From Bacteroidales bacterium (lineage in GTDB: Bacteria > Bacteroidota > Bacteroidia > Bacteroidales > UBA6680), in NCBI GenBank assembly GCA_025210735.1, contig JAOARD010000013.1:1-64000 (forward strand): 64,000 nt of DNA, in the 5' to 3' direction. The position numbers and the translations under genes are program-made. This document shows positions 1 to 7,597 of this stretch, in pieces; positions within the stretch are counted from its first letter, which is position 1, and each line of letters starts with the position of its first letter. The notes under the pieces are model-generated. The model did not search any database, was not told the origin of the DNA, and saw nothing but the letters and a program-made list of their open reading frames with translations.

Positions 1-2
1 AC

Positions 3-122
3 AAAATTAAAGGTAAGTACCTCCAGTTATATCTTAATGAGTTTGTATACAAGTTGAATAGAAGATATTTTGGAGAAAAGTTATTTGATAGGCTTGTTAT
101 AGCGGCAATTACAGGATTATGA
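3..122 (+). pseudogene. C-terminal remnant of an IS1595-family (ISXO2-like) transposase
   Basis: Reading frame 3 from the window edge gives 39 residues ending at TGA 120-122. It contains LYLNEFVYKLNRRYFGEKLF followed by DRLVIA, which matches the end of the ISXO2-like DDE transposase domain (pattern YLNEF-x-R-x-NRR...FD-x-L). The upstream part lies outside the window, so I cannot tell whether the element is intact. No terminal inverted repeat is obvious after the stop, and the following frame looks like a gene cut by the insertion. Family assignment rests on the motif alone. Confidence 0.7.
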
Positions 123-588
123 CTTATTACGGATATACAGTAAAGATAATTACGAAAAGTGTTTCAAGGGTGATACTATTGATATATTCAATACTATAGA
201 GGGAACAACGTATGATTTTGATGAAGAGTATCTTGTTCAATTAAAAAGTTTACGTACTCTAATTAAGAGTAAAGAAATATTACTTCAGAAGCAAGAATTA
301 GTTTGGAATAGTAAAACAAAGAATAAGCAAAAGTTACGGATTTATATGACTCCAATAATTGGTAAATTATGTAATTGTTGTTTGTTTATTGATGATAAAA
401 AAGGATCAAAATTAAATTTTAAATCACCAGTATTCATCCCTGTAGGAGGATTTAAATATGATAAAGATTTTGAATTATCCGAGTTATATAAAATAGTATT
501 AATTACTGATTTTAGTAGAGTAGATTTTTCAAGTCATTTCCCTGTTGATATTTATGGAAGATTTGTGTCAAAAGCTAGAATTAAATAA
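103..588 (+). pseudogene. 5'-truncated orphan ORF next to the transposase remnant
   Basis: The frame is open from just after a TAG near 100 to the TAA at 586-588 (161 codons), but the first ATG is at 346. The sequence before that ATG reads like ordinary protein (DLLRIYSKDNYEKCFKGDT...), so the real start was probably lost when the adjacent IS element inserted or recombined. If translated from 346 it gives 80 residues. There is no signal peptide, transmembrane segment or family motif I recognise. It could instead be a short functional gene starting at 346, but the coding-like upstream frame argues for truncation. Confidence 0.4.
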
Positions 589-676
589 ATGTTGATAACT
601 TATGAATATTCAGTGCTTAATCAGTATGAAATGAGGCTAATATTTGGTTTTAATTAATCTATCCAAGTTAATTATT

Positions 677-1198
677 ATGAATAAGTTAATTTTGTTGCTT
701 ATTGTCTTTTTTACATTTCTTAATAACAGTATTTTAAATGCTCAGGATAATCCGGTTTGCTTGAGGGAGTTTAATGATTATCTGTTGTTTAGATTTAAGT
801 CTGAAATTGATATATATTTAGATAATGAGGTATACAAACCAATACCACTATCTGTAGAATTACCAGATAAAATTAAATATTGGGAGATAACAAATAGTAG
901 TAATTTCGGATTCTATTATAAATCTGATCAGGTAATATTTATTTCTACTGATATTTATGATAAAAGGGAGAAAAAGGACACTAGTTATATACCATCAAAG
1001 ATGATTGTTGAGGATCTGATTACTAATGAGTTTAAAACAAGCTTGCATAAAAGGTGGAATATTAATTCTATAAAAATAAAAGATAATAGAAATCATTTTT
1101 TAGTAAAAAGAGGAGGGACAATAATCCTGCTTTTAAATATAAAAGATAAGAATATGGAATCTTATACAAACCTTGTTGATGGTATAAAACATAACTGA
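677..1198 (+). CDS. Small exported protein of unknown function
   Basis: 173 residues from ATG 677. A longer frame begins at a TTG (644), but ATG 677 puts a textbook Sec signal peptide at the N-terminus (MNKLILLLIVFFTFLNNS followed by a cleavage site near NAQ-DN), so that start is preferred. The mature protein is about 150 residues, mixed polar/aromatic, with no cysteine pattern, repeat or catalytic motif I can name. It lies in an AT-rich accessory patch between IS and Rhs debris with about 120-bp gaps on both sides, so it may have its own promoter. Periplasmic or surface location is inferred from the signal peptide. Function unknown. Confidence 0.6.
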   Translation: MNKLILLLIVFFTFLNNSILNAQDNPVCLREFNDYLLFRFKSEIDIYLDNEVYKPIPLSVELPDKIKYWEITNSSNFGFYYKSDQVIFISTDIYDKREKKDTSYIPSKMIVEDLITNEFKTSLHKRWNINSIKIKDNRNHFLVKRGGTIILLLNIKDKNMESYTNLVDGIKHN

Positions 1199-1315
1199 AT
1201 ACTATTACTTTAAAATAAGCAGTATATAACAAGTACATGTATAAAATAGATGTAGTTTTAGGTAACTTACATAATTTGTGATATGTAAAAGCAATAGAAG
1301 ATAAATTAACAAATA

Positions 1316-1876
1316 ATGATAAAACGAAGGATTATAATACTACTGTTTTTTATAATTAATATTCTGAATATTAATGCTCAAATAAGTTATGAGACTAAGG
1401 ATTTATTGATAAAGCTTACTTTATTTAAGGAATCATTAGGAACAGAAGAAGTTGTAAATAAAGATTTATTGAATAATTTTCTGAATGTTAATCTACAGAT
1501 AGATACTCTAGAGAATGAGGGTTTTACCCATTTTGATTTTTATTCAATATCTCCTTTATTTGATCCAAATGGTATAGAATACGATAGATTACCTCTAGTG
1601 AGAGCAAATTGCGATGAGTATATTTTGGCAATAAGTAGAACAGATCATCAAGTGTATAGACTTAAAGGGTTTTTCTCTAATGATTTTCCTGCACTTTTAC
1701 GTTCAATGGAGATTCTGAATTATGGAAATATAAGTAACAGAAAAAGATTTGTGGATTGGTATTTTGTTGATAAATTGGATTTTGATTGTCTTTTTAAGGC
1801 ATATATGAGTAACAGTTTTGATGCAAATAAATATCCATGTCTACACTATTGCTCTGAATTTGTAACTACTCATTAA
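1316..1876 (+). CDS. Small exported protein of unknown function
   Basis: 186 residues with a signal peptide (MIKRRIIILLFFIINILNINAQ, likely cleaved after NAQ). The mature part contains a C-terminal run with two cysteines (C-L-H-Y-C-S near the end) and one further cysteine around residue 103, but no catalytic signature is apparent. It is not visibly similar to the preceding exported protein. Its place just before an Rhs remnant and a broken membrane protein suggests it belongs to a cassette of orphan toxin/immunity or surface genes. That is an inference from context only. Confidence 0.6.
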   Translation: MIKRRIIILLFFIINILNINAQISYETKDLLIKLTLFKESLGTEEVVNKDLLNNFLNVNLQIDTLENEGFTHFDFYSISPLFDPNGIEYDRLPLVRANCDEYILAISRTDHQVYRLKGFFSNDFPALLRSMEILNYGNISNRKRFVDWYFVDKLDFDCLFKAYMSNSFDANKYPCLHYCSEFVTTH

Positions 1877-1903
1877 CATTTTATGTATTTAAGGTAATAA
1901 ACT

Positions 1904-1940
1904 ACTATCTCATTTTGTGTTAATATCAAGATGGGATAGT
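1904..1940 (+). terminator. Terminator-like hairpin after the second exported-protein gene
   Basis: An imperfect inverted repeat (ACTATCTCATTTT against AAGATGGGATAGT) lies 28 bp past the stop at 1876 and is followed by TTTTA. It would form a stem with one mismatch and a wobble pair. It overlaps the beginning of the Rhs remnant's open frame, so it is offered only as a plausible transcription end. Confidence 0.35.
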
Positions 1941-2142
1941 TTTACTTATCCTTAATGATAATATGACAGTTGACCCAAACAAAGGTTTATCAGATATAAA
2001 ATACAATAACCTTAATCTGCCATACTCCATAACCAAAGGATCTGATAAGATAGGTTATGTATATGATGTTACAGATAGTAAGTCAGCCAATAAGGTACTT
2101 GAACTTGGTTGTAACTGCCAAAAATTGAAGAATGATAACTAA
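1924..2142 (+). pseudogene. Rhs/YD-repeat protein remnant
   Basis: The open frame from the TAA at 1921-1923 to the TAA at 2140-2142 encodes NDNMTVDPNKGLSDIKYNN, then LNLPYSITKG and GYVYDVTDSKS. This is the Bacteroidota form of the Rhs repeat (G-N-M-T-x-D-x-N-K-G-L-x-x-I-x-Y-N-x-L-N-L-P ... Y-x-Y-D). Only about one repeat unit remains. After KSANKV the sequence diverges to a short unrelated tail. No secretion signal or remaining shell exists, so this is a displaced tip fragment. Such fragments arise when Rhs loci recombine and leave old C-termini and immunity genes downstream. Confidence 0.75.
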
Positions 2143-2521
2143 TAAAAAAGGTTTTACAAGATTAAATATTACATTAATCATATTAAGTATTATACCGTAT
2201 CTGTTTACAATAGCAAAGAAAGAAGGGGGGCTGCATTTTAATTTAAAAAATTTATATGTATAAGGTTTTGCTATAGTTTCTTACCTTCTTGTTGTAATGT
2301 TATTTTCAGGTAAAAAATATCTTGGGAATGAAGTTAAGGCTAAGGTTAAGTTTAGAAAGTATTGTGTTTATGGTTTAAATAAAATAATAGTAGCCATTAT
2401 AATAGGCTATACTTTAATAGATGATAAGCTTTTGCCTGAAAAAAGCACTATACATTATTTATACTTTTTACTTTTAAGTCTTTTCTTTCTATTGCACCTT
2501 AGGTTAAGAAAAATAGAATAA
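2132..2521 (+). pseudogene. Four-TM membrane protein gene split by an in-frame TAA
   Basis: An ATG at 2132, overlapping the end of the Rhs remnant, opens a 43-codon frame that stops at TAA 2261-2263. The same frame resumes immediately with GFAIVSYLLVVMLFSGKKY and runs to 2521. Reading through gives about 129 residues with four hydrophobic segments (NITLIILSIIPYLFTIA, FAIVSYLLVVMLF, KIIVAIIIGYTLI, YLYFLLLSLFFLLHL). The simplest reading is one gene with a nonsense mutation. Translation of only the distal part from ATG 2297 (74 residues) is the alternative. Overlap with an Rhs tip is the usual place for an immunity protein, but that role is inference. Confidence 0.5.
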
Positions 2522-2588
2522 GTTAAACATGATTTGTATCTCAAAAGGTTAGGCATAACATTTTGTTTGTCTTTATGAAAAAGAAAAA

Positions 2589-3017
2589 ATGAAGTATATA
2601 ACAATATTAGGATTGCTATTTATAAATATAATCCTTCCCGCACAATCAGTACATTATAAATTAGATGATAAAGGTAGAGGTTCTTCCGGTAATCATGTAG
2701 ATATTAGTATTCTGACTTTGAGTACTGATTCAACATACAGATATCAGAATTTGCGGTTTGCAAATAAATGGAGCAGAAGAAAATATATTGTATCAGAAAG
2801 AGTAGTTGAGTATGGTAGATGGATAAAAGATGCAGATACAATAAAATGTTATACAGAGTACCCTTTAGAGAGAAAAGGAGATAAAACATACTATTTTTAT
2901 GCAAAGAATAGAATATACTATATGAGATACCCTTTCTGCGAATATACATTTAAGTGCAGTAAGAAATTTCCGTGGAAAAGGATAAGTGAGGAAAAAGCAG
3001 ATATGTTCCTTAAGTAG
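2589..3017 (+). CDS. Small exported basic protein of unknown function
   Basis: 142 residues starting with a signal peptide (MKYITILGLLFINIILPAQS). The mature protein is rich in Lys, Arg and Tyr. It contains the stretch RVVEYGRWIKDADTIKCYTE, reminiscent of small beta-rich lipocalin- or META-like secreted proteins in which a G-x-W-x-x-x-x-D-T-I turn precedes a strand, and two later cysteines (CEYTFKC). I do not recognise a defined family. The lipoprotein gene downstream starts 19 bp after this stop, so the two are probably co-transcribed. Confidence 0.6.
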   Translation: MKYITILGLLFINIILPAQSVHYKLDDKGRGSSGNHVDISILTLSTDSTYRYQNLRFANKWSRRKYIVSERVVEYGRWIKDADTIKCYTEYPLERKGDKTYYFYAKNRIYYMRYPFCEYTFKCSKKFPWKRISEEKADMFLK

Positions 3018-3036
3018 AAATGAATAGATTTTAGTA

Positions 3037-3630
3037 ATGAAGTATATATATGTTGTGACTTTATGTTTACTGTTAATTAGTTGCAATGAACATAACGGAT
3101 CAGAAGAGAATAAAACCTTCTTAAAAGAAGTTGACAGAATCGATAAAGATGAACTCGAACTTATTGATGTAATCTATAATAATAGGCTAAGAAGTAGTGA
3201 TTTAGAAATCTACTATGATTATAAAAGTAATGAGGAGTATTATGATTCATTAATAAGAATCTCATTCAAATCAGATTCAAATATAGAGTCTAAGCTTTCA
3301 GGTGCAAAAGAGAGAGTTGATAACTACATCTCTTCAAGAATTAACGAAGTAAAAAATGAGTATTACAACAGTGATGTTTTGCCGGGAGGAGAAGAATTTT
3401 ATAATCTGTTTGAACTTGAAGATACTGTATTCCTGAATTTTTTACTGAAAGTTTTAGAAGAGCATGATTATAAAGATTATGATGGTATAATAAAAGACTT
3501 TTTAGAATACTATCCTAATTTACTACCTGACAGTGTTAGATACGATTCTGTTTTTTGTTGCGACGTTGCATGCAACGTCGCAACAAAAAACAGACCCGGT
3601 TTTGCTGAATCTAATGGGTCTGTTTTCTAA
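3037..3630 (+). CDS. Lipoprotein of unknown function with a 3' end built from a palindrome
   Basis: 197 residues. The N-terminus MKYIYVVTLCLLLISC-N is a type II signal peptide with lipobox LLIS-C (acylated Cys about residue 16), so the product should be a membrane-anchored lipoprotein. The body is very acidic and helical (many Asp, Glu, Tyr). The last 25 or so codons (CCDVACNVATKNRPGF...) are compositionally unlike the rest because they are encoded by a perfect 48-bp palindrome and the following hairpin. The original stop was probably displaced by insertion of that element. It appears to be the second gene of a two-gene unit with the exported protein upstream. Confidence 0.6.
   Translation: MKYIYVVTLCLLLISCNEHNGSEENKTFLKEVDRIDKDELELIDVIYNNRLRSSDLEIYYDYKSNEEYYDSLIRISFKSDSNIESKLSGAKERVDNYISSRINEVKNEYYNSDVLPGGEEFYNLFELEDTVFLNFLLKVLEEHDYKDYDGIIKDFLEYYPNLLPDSVRYDSVFCCDVACNVATKNRPGFAESNGSVF
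3547..3594. repeat. Perfect 48-bp palindrome (REP/terminator-like) inside a gene end
   Basis: The left arm 3547-3570 (TCTGTTTTTTGTTGCGACG plus TTGCA) and right arm 3571-3594 are exact reverse complements with no loop. It is flanked by T- and A-runs in the way of a bidirectional terminator. It is far more GC-rich than its surroundings and lies inside the coding frame of the lipoprotein. It overlaps a second hairpin, so the two structures are mutually exclusive. Confidence 0.85.
3587..3626. terminator. Bidirectional terminator between convergent genes
   Basis: AAAACAGACCC (3587-3597) and GGGTCTGTTTT (3616-3626) form an 11-bp perfect stem with an 18-nt loop. It lies at the meeting point of the rightward lipoprotein gene and the leftward DUF6261-like gene and carries T-runs on both strands. 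The left arm shares bases with the preceding 48-bp palindrome. Confidence 0.6.
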
Positions 3631-3662
3631 CTATTATGATTAACTAAACTAAATGTTCGTAA

Positions 3663-4358
3663 TTAATTTCTGCGCTTTCTGGCGGCAAGCATCTCCCGGT
3701 CAATAATCTGATTAATACTCATCATAATTGGTTTCCACTCTGCATCCTCTTCAACAGTAACCTTTGATGTTATATAGGTATTTACCTGCTTAATAATCTT
3801 CTTAATATCCTTCATAATCTCGTCAGACTTTCTGCCATCGTTTCCAGTAATATAAGAGTCACGCTCCTTAATACTAACCTCAAGATTATTGATATCTTTT
3901 TTTATATCCTCAACCAAATCCTCAACAGATAAAGCAGCAATATTTTGTATTGCCTCTGGAACATCAAAATCGCGGATTAGATTACTTGCCTTAGAGTTCT
4001 GAATACTGTAAGCCTCATTATGCATATCCCAACCATGGCGCTCAATAATAGAAATCAACTCATTTGCCGCCTCTCTCTTATCTCTGTTTTTAGACAGACT
4101 GTAACCTTTAAGGATATATTTCAGCGAACGAAATGAGTTATTGAACGAGCTGTCATTTGCACTAACAGTCTTTGTAATAGACGATGTTGTTGCTTTATAC
4201 ATACTACCCTCAAGCTCATTCAACGTATCTTTCAGGCTGTTGCGTAGTCTTGTAATTACTGCATCATCAATATTGCTGTCAATAATAGCATTCAAATAAC
4301 TTACTGAAAATGTATAAAAAGAATCCTGAGTTAAAAGATGATAGTTTATGGTTCTCAT
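3663..4358 (-). CDS. DUF6261-like protein
   Basis: 231 residues, no signal peptide, predicted almost all alpha-helical and cytoplasmic. The start MRTINYHLLTQDSFYTFSV, the long amphipathic helices and the basic tail (EMLAARKRRN) resemble the DUF6261 family that is abundant in Bacteroidota and of unknown function. The assignment is from memory of the family's look, not from a search. It is transcribed alone, leftward, converging on the lipoprotein gene, with a large repeat-containing non-coding region behind its start. Genes of this type often occur in many copies per genome near variable regions. Confidence 0.55.
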   Translation of the reverse strand: MRTINYHLLTQDSFYTFSVSYLNAIIDSNIDDAVITRLRNSLKDTLNELEGSMYKATTSSITKTVSANDSSFNNSFRSLKYILKGYSLSKNRDKREAANELISIIERHGWDMHNEAYSIQNSKASNLIRDFDVPEAIQNIAALSVEDLVEDIKKDINNLEVSIKERDSYITGNDGRKSDEIMKDIKKIIKQVNTYITSKVTVEEDAEWKPIMMSINQIIDREMLAARKRRN

Positions 4359-5228
4359 ATATTAAATGTACTGGTTAATAATCAATGCTCTATAACTAAA
4401 TTAACCAATAAAATTGATAAAGTCAAATAAAGCTTAGATAAATTTACTAATCATGTGGATTAATAATTGTATCAGTGATACACAACCAATCTCATTTATA
4501 ACCATTATAAAACGCCCTTCATATAGCCGTAAAAAAGCCACGCTACTCTATTCTGATAGCACACCACAATACAGTTCTTACAAGCCTGTTGTACATTATT
4601 ATTTTGTAGCCGTAAATTTTTTGAACCAGTTTGCTGCAACAAATCTGTTCTCAGGTTTTCCGGAGAACCCGTTGTACGATGTTTTTGCGTTGCCGAGAAT
4701 TTTTTGAACCTATTTACCGGAACAGATAAGCTCCCTGACTTTTTTTGAACCCACTGTACGATGTTTTTCTGTTCCCGAAAAAAAATTGAGCTTATTTGTC
4801 AGAGCAGATGCGTTCCCGAACTTTTTTTCAACTCATTGTACGGTGTTTTGCACCTTCAAAAACTTTCTGAGACGTTAGATAATTCTGTATTTGATCTTCA
4901 GTACCTATATCGGGAATAAAAATGAGCTATGTCAACTGGGTATTTTCTCTTATACAGAGCTAATTTCATAAAAAACTGCTGCTTAATGTTTAATATTTCG
5001 TTGATTTTTTGTTACTTCGGGCTCCTTTATATCACAATATTTTTTTATAAAACATATATATCAGATAAATTATATATAGTTGATATATTATGCTTTATGC
5101 GATATTAAGGAGTAATCCTCCTAAAGGAAGATATTTTTTATCCCGGACATATTATTAAGATTTGATAACAACTATTCAAAACTATAATATACTGTATGCC
5201 CGGGGCAAACAGAAATAAACTGGAACAT
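4359..5228. other. Long intergenic region with tandem repeats upstream of the T2SS-like locus
   Basis: About 870 bp separate the leftward DUF6261-like gene from the first pseudopilin gene. The middle holds the 82-bp repeat array. The last 300 bp are strongly AT-rich and must contain the promoter of the secretion locus. I see a small hairpin (AGGAG-TAATC-CTCCT, 5108-5122) about 105 bp before the pseudopilin start, but no convincing TTTG-N19-TAnnTTTG match. The 84-codon frame at 4453-4707 runs into the repeats and is not believed. Confidence 0.6.
4570..4880. repeat. Degenerate 82-bp tandem repeat, about 3.5 copies
   Basis: The landmark GTAC in TTGTACGATG-like sequence recurs at 4591, 4674, 4756 and 4838 (spacing 83, 82, 82). 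Each unit also contains TTTTTTGAAC, a YATTTR...GGAACAGAT-like block and a TTCCCGA-like block. Copies have diverged, and the frames through them have no consistent coding signature, so the array looks non-coding. Confidence 0.7.
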
Positions 5229-5639
5229 ATGCAAAAACTATCGTCTAAAAAGCTAAAAGCTTTTACACTATCAGAGTTACTTATTGTACTGGTTATTGTG
5301 GGTATATTACTGTTATTGGCTCTGCCAAAACTTATGCCGCTTATATCAAAAGCAAAATCAACCGAGGCACAGCTACAGTTGAGTCACCTGCATACACTTC
5401 AGAACACTCACTTCTTTACCTACTCCCGATTCTCAGATAATCTTGAGGAGATTGGTTTTGAACAGGAGAAACTGAATGGCGAAGGAGGTACAGCAAACTA
5501 CAGAATAGAGATTGTAGAGGCCGGACCTGACGGATTTGTTGCCCGTGCTACCTCTGTTGTTGATTTTGACAGAGATGGTAAATTTAATATGTGGGAGATT
5601 GATCAGGACAAGAAACTTGTTGAGGTAGTTAAGGACTAA
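5229..5639 (+). CDS. gspG: Major pseudopilin, GspG-like
   Basis: Structural subunit of the inner-membrane-anchored pseudopilus. From ATG 5229 the protein has a short basic leader (MQKLSSKKLKA) followed by FTLSELLIVLVIVGILLLLA, the class III prepilin signature with Glu at +5. Cleavage would fall between Ala and Phe, so the -1 residue is Ala rather than the usual Gly. The C-terminal part has VDFDRDGKFNMWEID, an Asp-rich loop like the calcium site of GspG. An in-frame ATG at 5196 would add 11 residues; the later start gives the typical leader length. First gene of the locus; its TAA overlaps the ATG of the prepilin peptidase by one base. Confidence 0.85.
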   Translation: MQKLSSKKLKAFTLSELLIVLVIVGILLLLALPKLMPLISKAKSTEAQLQLSHLHTLQNTHFFTYSRFSDNLEEIGFEQEKLNGEGGTANYRIEIVEAGPDGFVARATSVVDFDRDGKFNMWEIDQDKKLVEVVKD

Positions 5640-6091
5640 TGATTGTTGCTATTGCTCTTTGCGTGCAGCTTATTTATGCATTTATACAAGACAGCAAACA
5701 GCGTGCACTCTCGTTGTGGTTGCTCATAACAATATCGGTATCCGGACTATTGTGGAGCTACAATAACTATGGAGTTCTCTATCTTGCTGAGTATATAATA
5801 AACATGCTGTTTCTGCTGTTTATGTTTGGCGGAATAACAATATTCTGGAAAATAAGAAGAGGCAAAGATGCAAACCTGCTTAAACAAGCATTTGGTGGTG
5901 CCGATGTATGGATGATTATACTACTTGCTATAATGTTACCTCCGGTAATGTTTGTATCAAACGTAATAATAGCATCAGTAACATCGCTGCTACTTGCAAT
6001 AATCTTCAGATGGAAAACAATACCACTTGCAGGAGTAATGAGTTTATGTTTAACACTATTTGTAATTATTAATCAGCTTAATATTATCTGA
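5639..6091 (+). CDS. gspO: Prepilin peptidase, A24 family, short form
   Basis: Integral membrane aspartyl protease that cleaves the leaders of the pseudopilins. At 150 residues it has only the peptidase core and lacks the N-terminal methyltransferase-type domain of PilD. The two catalytic aspartates are recognisable: D18 in FIQDSKQRALSLW (consensus D-x-x-x-R-x-x-P/S) and D89 in FGGADVWMI (consensus G-x-G-D). About five or six transmembrane helices cover the rest. Translational overlap (TAATG) with the gspG-like gene upstream and a 2-bp gap to the ATPase downstream tie it firmly to this system and suggest a dedicated enzyme. Confidence 0.85.
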   Translation: MIVAIALCVQLIYAFIQDSKQRALSLWLLITISVSGLLWSYNNYGVLYLAEYIINMLFLLFMFGGITIFWKIRRGKDANLLKQAFGGADVWMIILLAIMLPPVMFVSNVIIASVTSLLLAIIFRWKTIPLAGVMSLCLTLFVIINQLNII

Positions 6092-6093
6092 AT

Positions 6094-7530
6094 ATGTCAG
6101 ACTTATTAGAGTTAGGAACAGAAGCTATACAGAGTCTGAGCGCAGCACAGGCATGGCACTACAAAATATTGCCCGGTGCACCCGATGGCGATAATCAGAC
6201 AGTATATTGTGCCGACAGAGATGATATTGATGTTTTAGCAGAGGAGATTACTGTAATACTCAACAAGAATGTAATTGTTGAGATTATAGATGATAAATTG
6301 CTGAACAAAGGTCTGGCACGCTACTATGGCAGAAAAACCGAAGGAGCTACACTAATAGAGGGGGTACAGGAAGATGATTTTCTGTTGCAGATGATAGATG
6401 AGGCTGCCCGAGTAAAGTGTAGTGATATACATTTTGAGCGATATGAGACCAAGTGCCGTGTACGTATGCGTATAGACGGAAAACTTATAGAGCGTTACGT
6501 ACTTGATTCAGATACATACCCAACATTAATAAATAAGATAAAGATACTATCTAACCTTGATATTGCAGAGAAACGTTTGCCACAGGCCGGACGACTATCC
6601 TTTGGACAGACAGGATCTAAGATAGATATCCGTGTATCGGTATTACCAACCCTACATGGCGAAAAGATTGTTCTGCGTCTGCTAAGTAACGATGCTTCTG
6701 AGATAAACCTTGACGATCTGGGGTTTAATGAAGAGCAGATGCAGGAGTATCTGAGAGCCGTAAAGAAACCAAACGGAATAATACTAATCAGCGGACCTAC
6801 AGGATCGGGAAAAACAACAACACTGTACGCAACATTAAAACTGCTGAATAAAGAGACCCATAACATATTAACAGTTGAAGATCCTGTTGAGTATACACTT
6901 GAGGGGATAAACCAGGTGCATGTAAAGGAGAGTATAGGGTTAACATTTGCAGAGGCATTGCGTACATTCCTGCGCCAGGATCCTGACATTATAATGCTTG
7001 GTGAGATACGCGACAGCGAAACAGCACAGATGGCTATACGTGCTGCTCTTACCGGTCACATTGTGTTATCAACAATACATACAAACTCAGCCTGGGGTAT
7101 AGTATCACGACTAAAGGATATGGATATACCATCGTTTCTGTTAACCGGAACACTTAATATGGCAATGGCGCAACGTCTGGTAAGAGTACTGTGCCCGCAC
7201 TGTAAAGCAGCGAAACCATTCTCGGCTGGTTATATGCCACCCGGATACGATATACCGCAAAAAATAGATAAACACTACGAGGCTGTAGGTTGCAGCGCAT
7301 GTTACTATACCGGCTACAAAGGACGTAAAGCAGTATATGAGATGCTTACAATAGATCAGTCGTTAACAAAATATATTAAGAACGATAGCGAAGATATTAA
7401 CAACTATTTCAAAGAGAATAAAAAGACACGCCTATCTGATGCAGCATTTGATCTGTTACTCAGAGGCGAGACATCAATAGAAGAGATATACCCGATAATA
7501 CTTGATCAGACAAATAACATGTCAAGATAA
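6094..7530 (+). CDS. gspE: Secretion ATPase, GspE/PilB-like
   Basis: Cytoplasmic hexameric ATPase that powers pseudopilus assembly. Of 478 residues, about 1-95 form the N-terminal domain. The ATPase core carries Walker A GPTGSGKTTTLY (G234 onward), the Asp box EDPVEYTLEG, Walker B DPDIIMLGEIRD, and the His box TGHIVLSTIHTN. A zinc-binding insertion has two cysteine pairs, CPHC and CSAC, followed by GYKGRKAVYEML as in GspE and PilB. Length is near the GspE norm. It sits 2 bp after the prepilin peptidase gene. It is closer to E/B ATPases than to the retraction ATPase PilT because of the zinc motif and N-domain. Confidence 0.95.
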   Translation: MSDLLELGTEAIQSLSAAQAWHYKILPGAPDGDNQTVYCADRDDIDVLAEEITVILNKNVIVEIIDDKLLNKGLARYYGRKTEGATLIEGVQEDDFLLQMIDEAARVKCSDIHFERYETKCRVRMRIDGKLIERYVLDSDTYPTLINKIKILSNLDIAEKRLPQAGRLSFGQTGSKIDIRVSVLPTLHGEKIVLRLLSNDASEINLDDLGFNEEQMQEYLRAVKKPNGIILISGPTGSGKTTTLYATLKLLNKETHNILTVEDPVEYTLEGINQVHVKESIGLTFAEALRTFLRQDPDIIMLGEIRDSETAQMAIRAALTGHIVLSTIHTNSAWGIVSRLKDMDIPSFLLTGTLNMAMAQRLVRVLCPHCKAAKPFSAGYMPPGYDIPQKIDKHYEAVGCSACYYTGYKGRKAVYEMLTIDQSLTKYIKNDSEDINNYFKENKKTRLSDAAFDLLLRGETSIEEIYPIILDQTNNMSR

Positions 7531-7597
7531 TATTATCAGACAGAACATATAAAGATACAAGGGATTTACCCTGATAACAGAGAATAGACAGACAGAT

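Noticed and set aside
4453..4707. 84-codon rightward frame in the intergenic region
   Set aside because: It runs through the degenerate 82-bp repeats, has no signal peptide, domain or coding-like composition, and its C-terminus is simply translated repeat.
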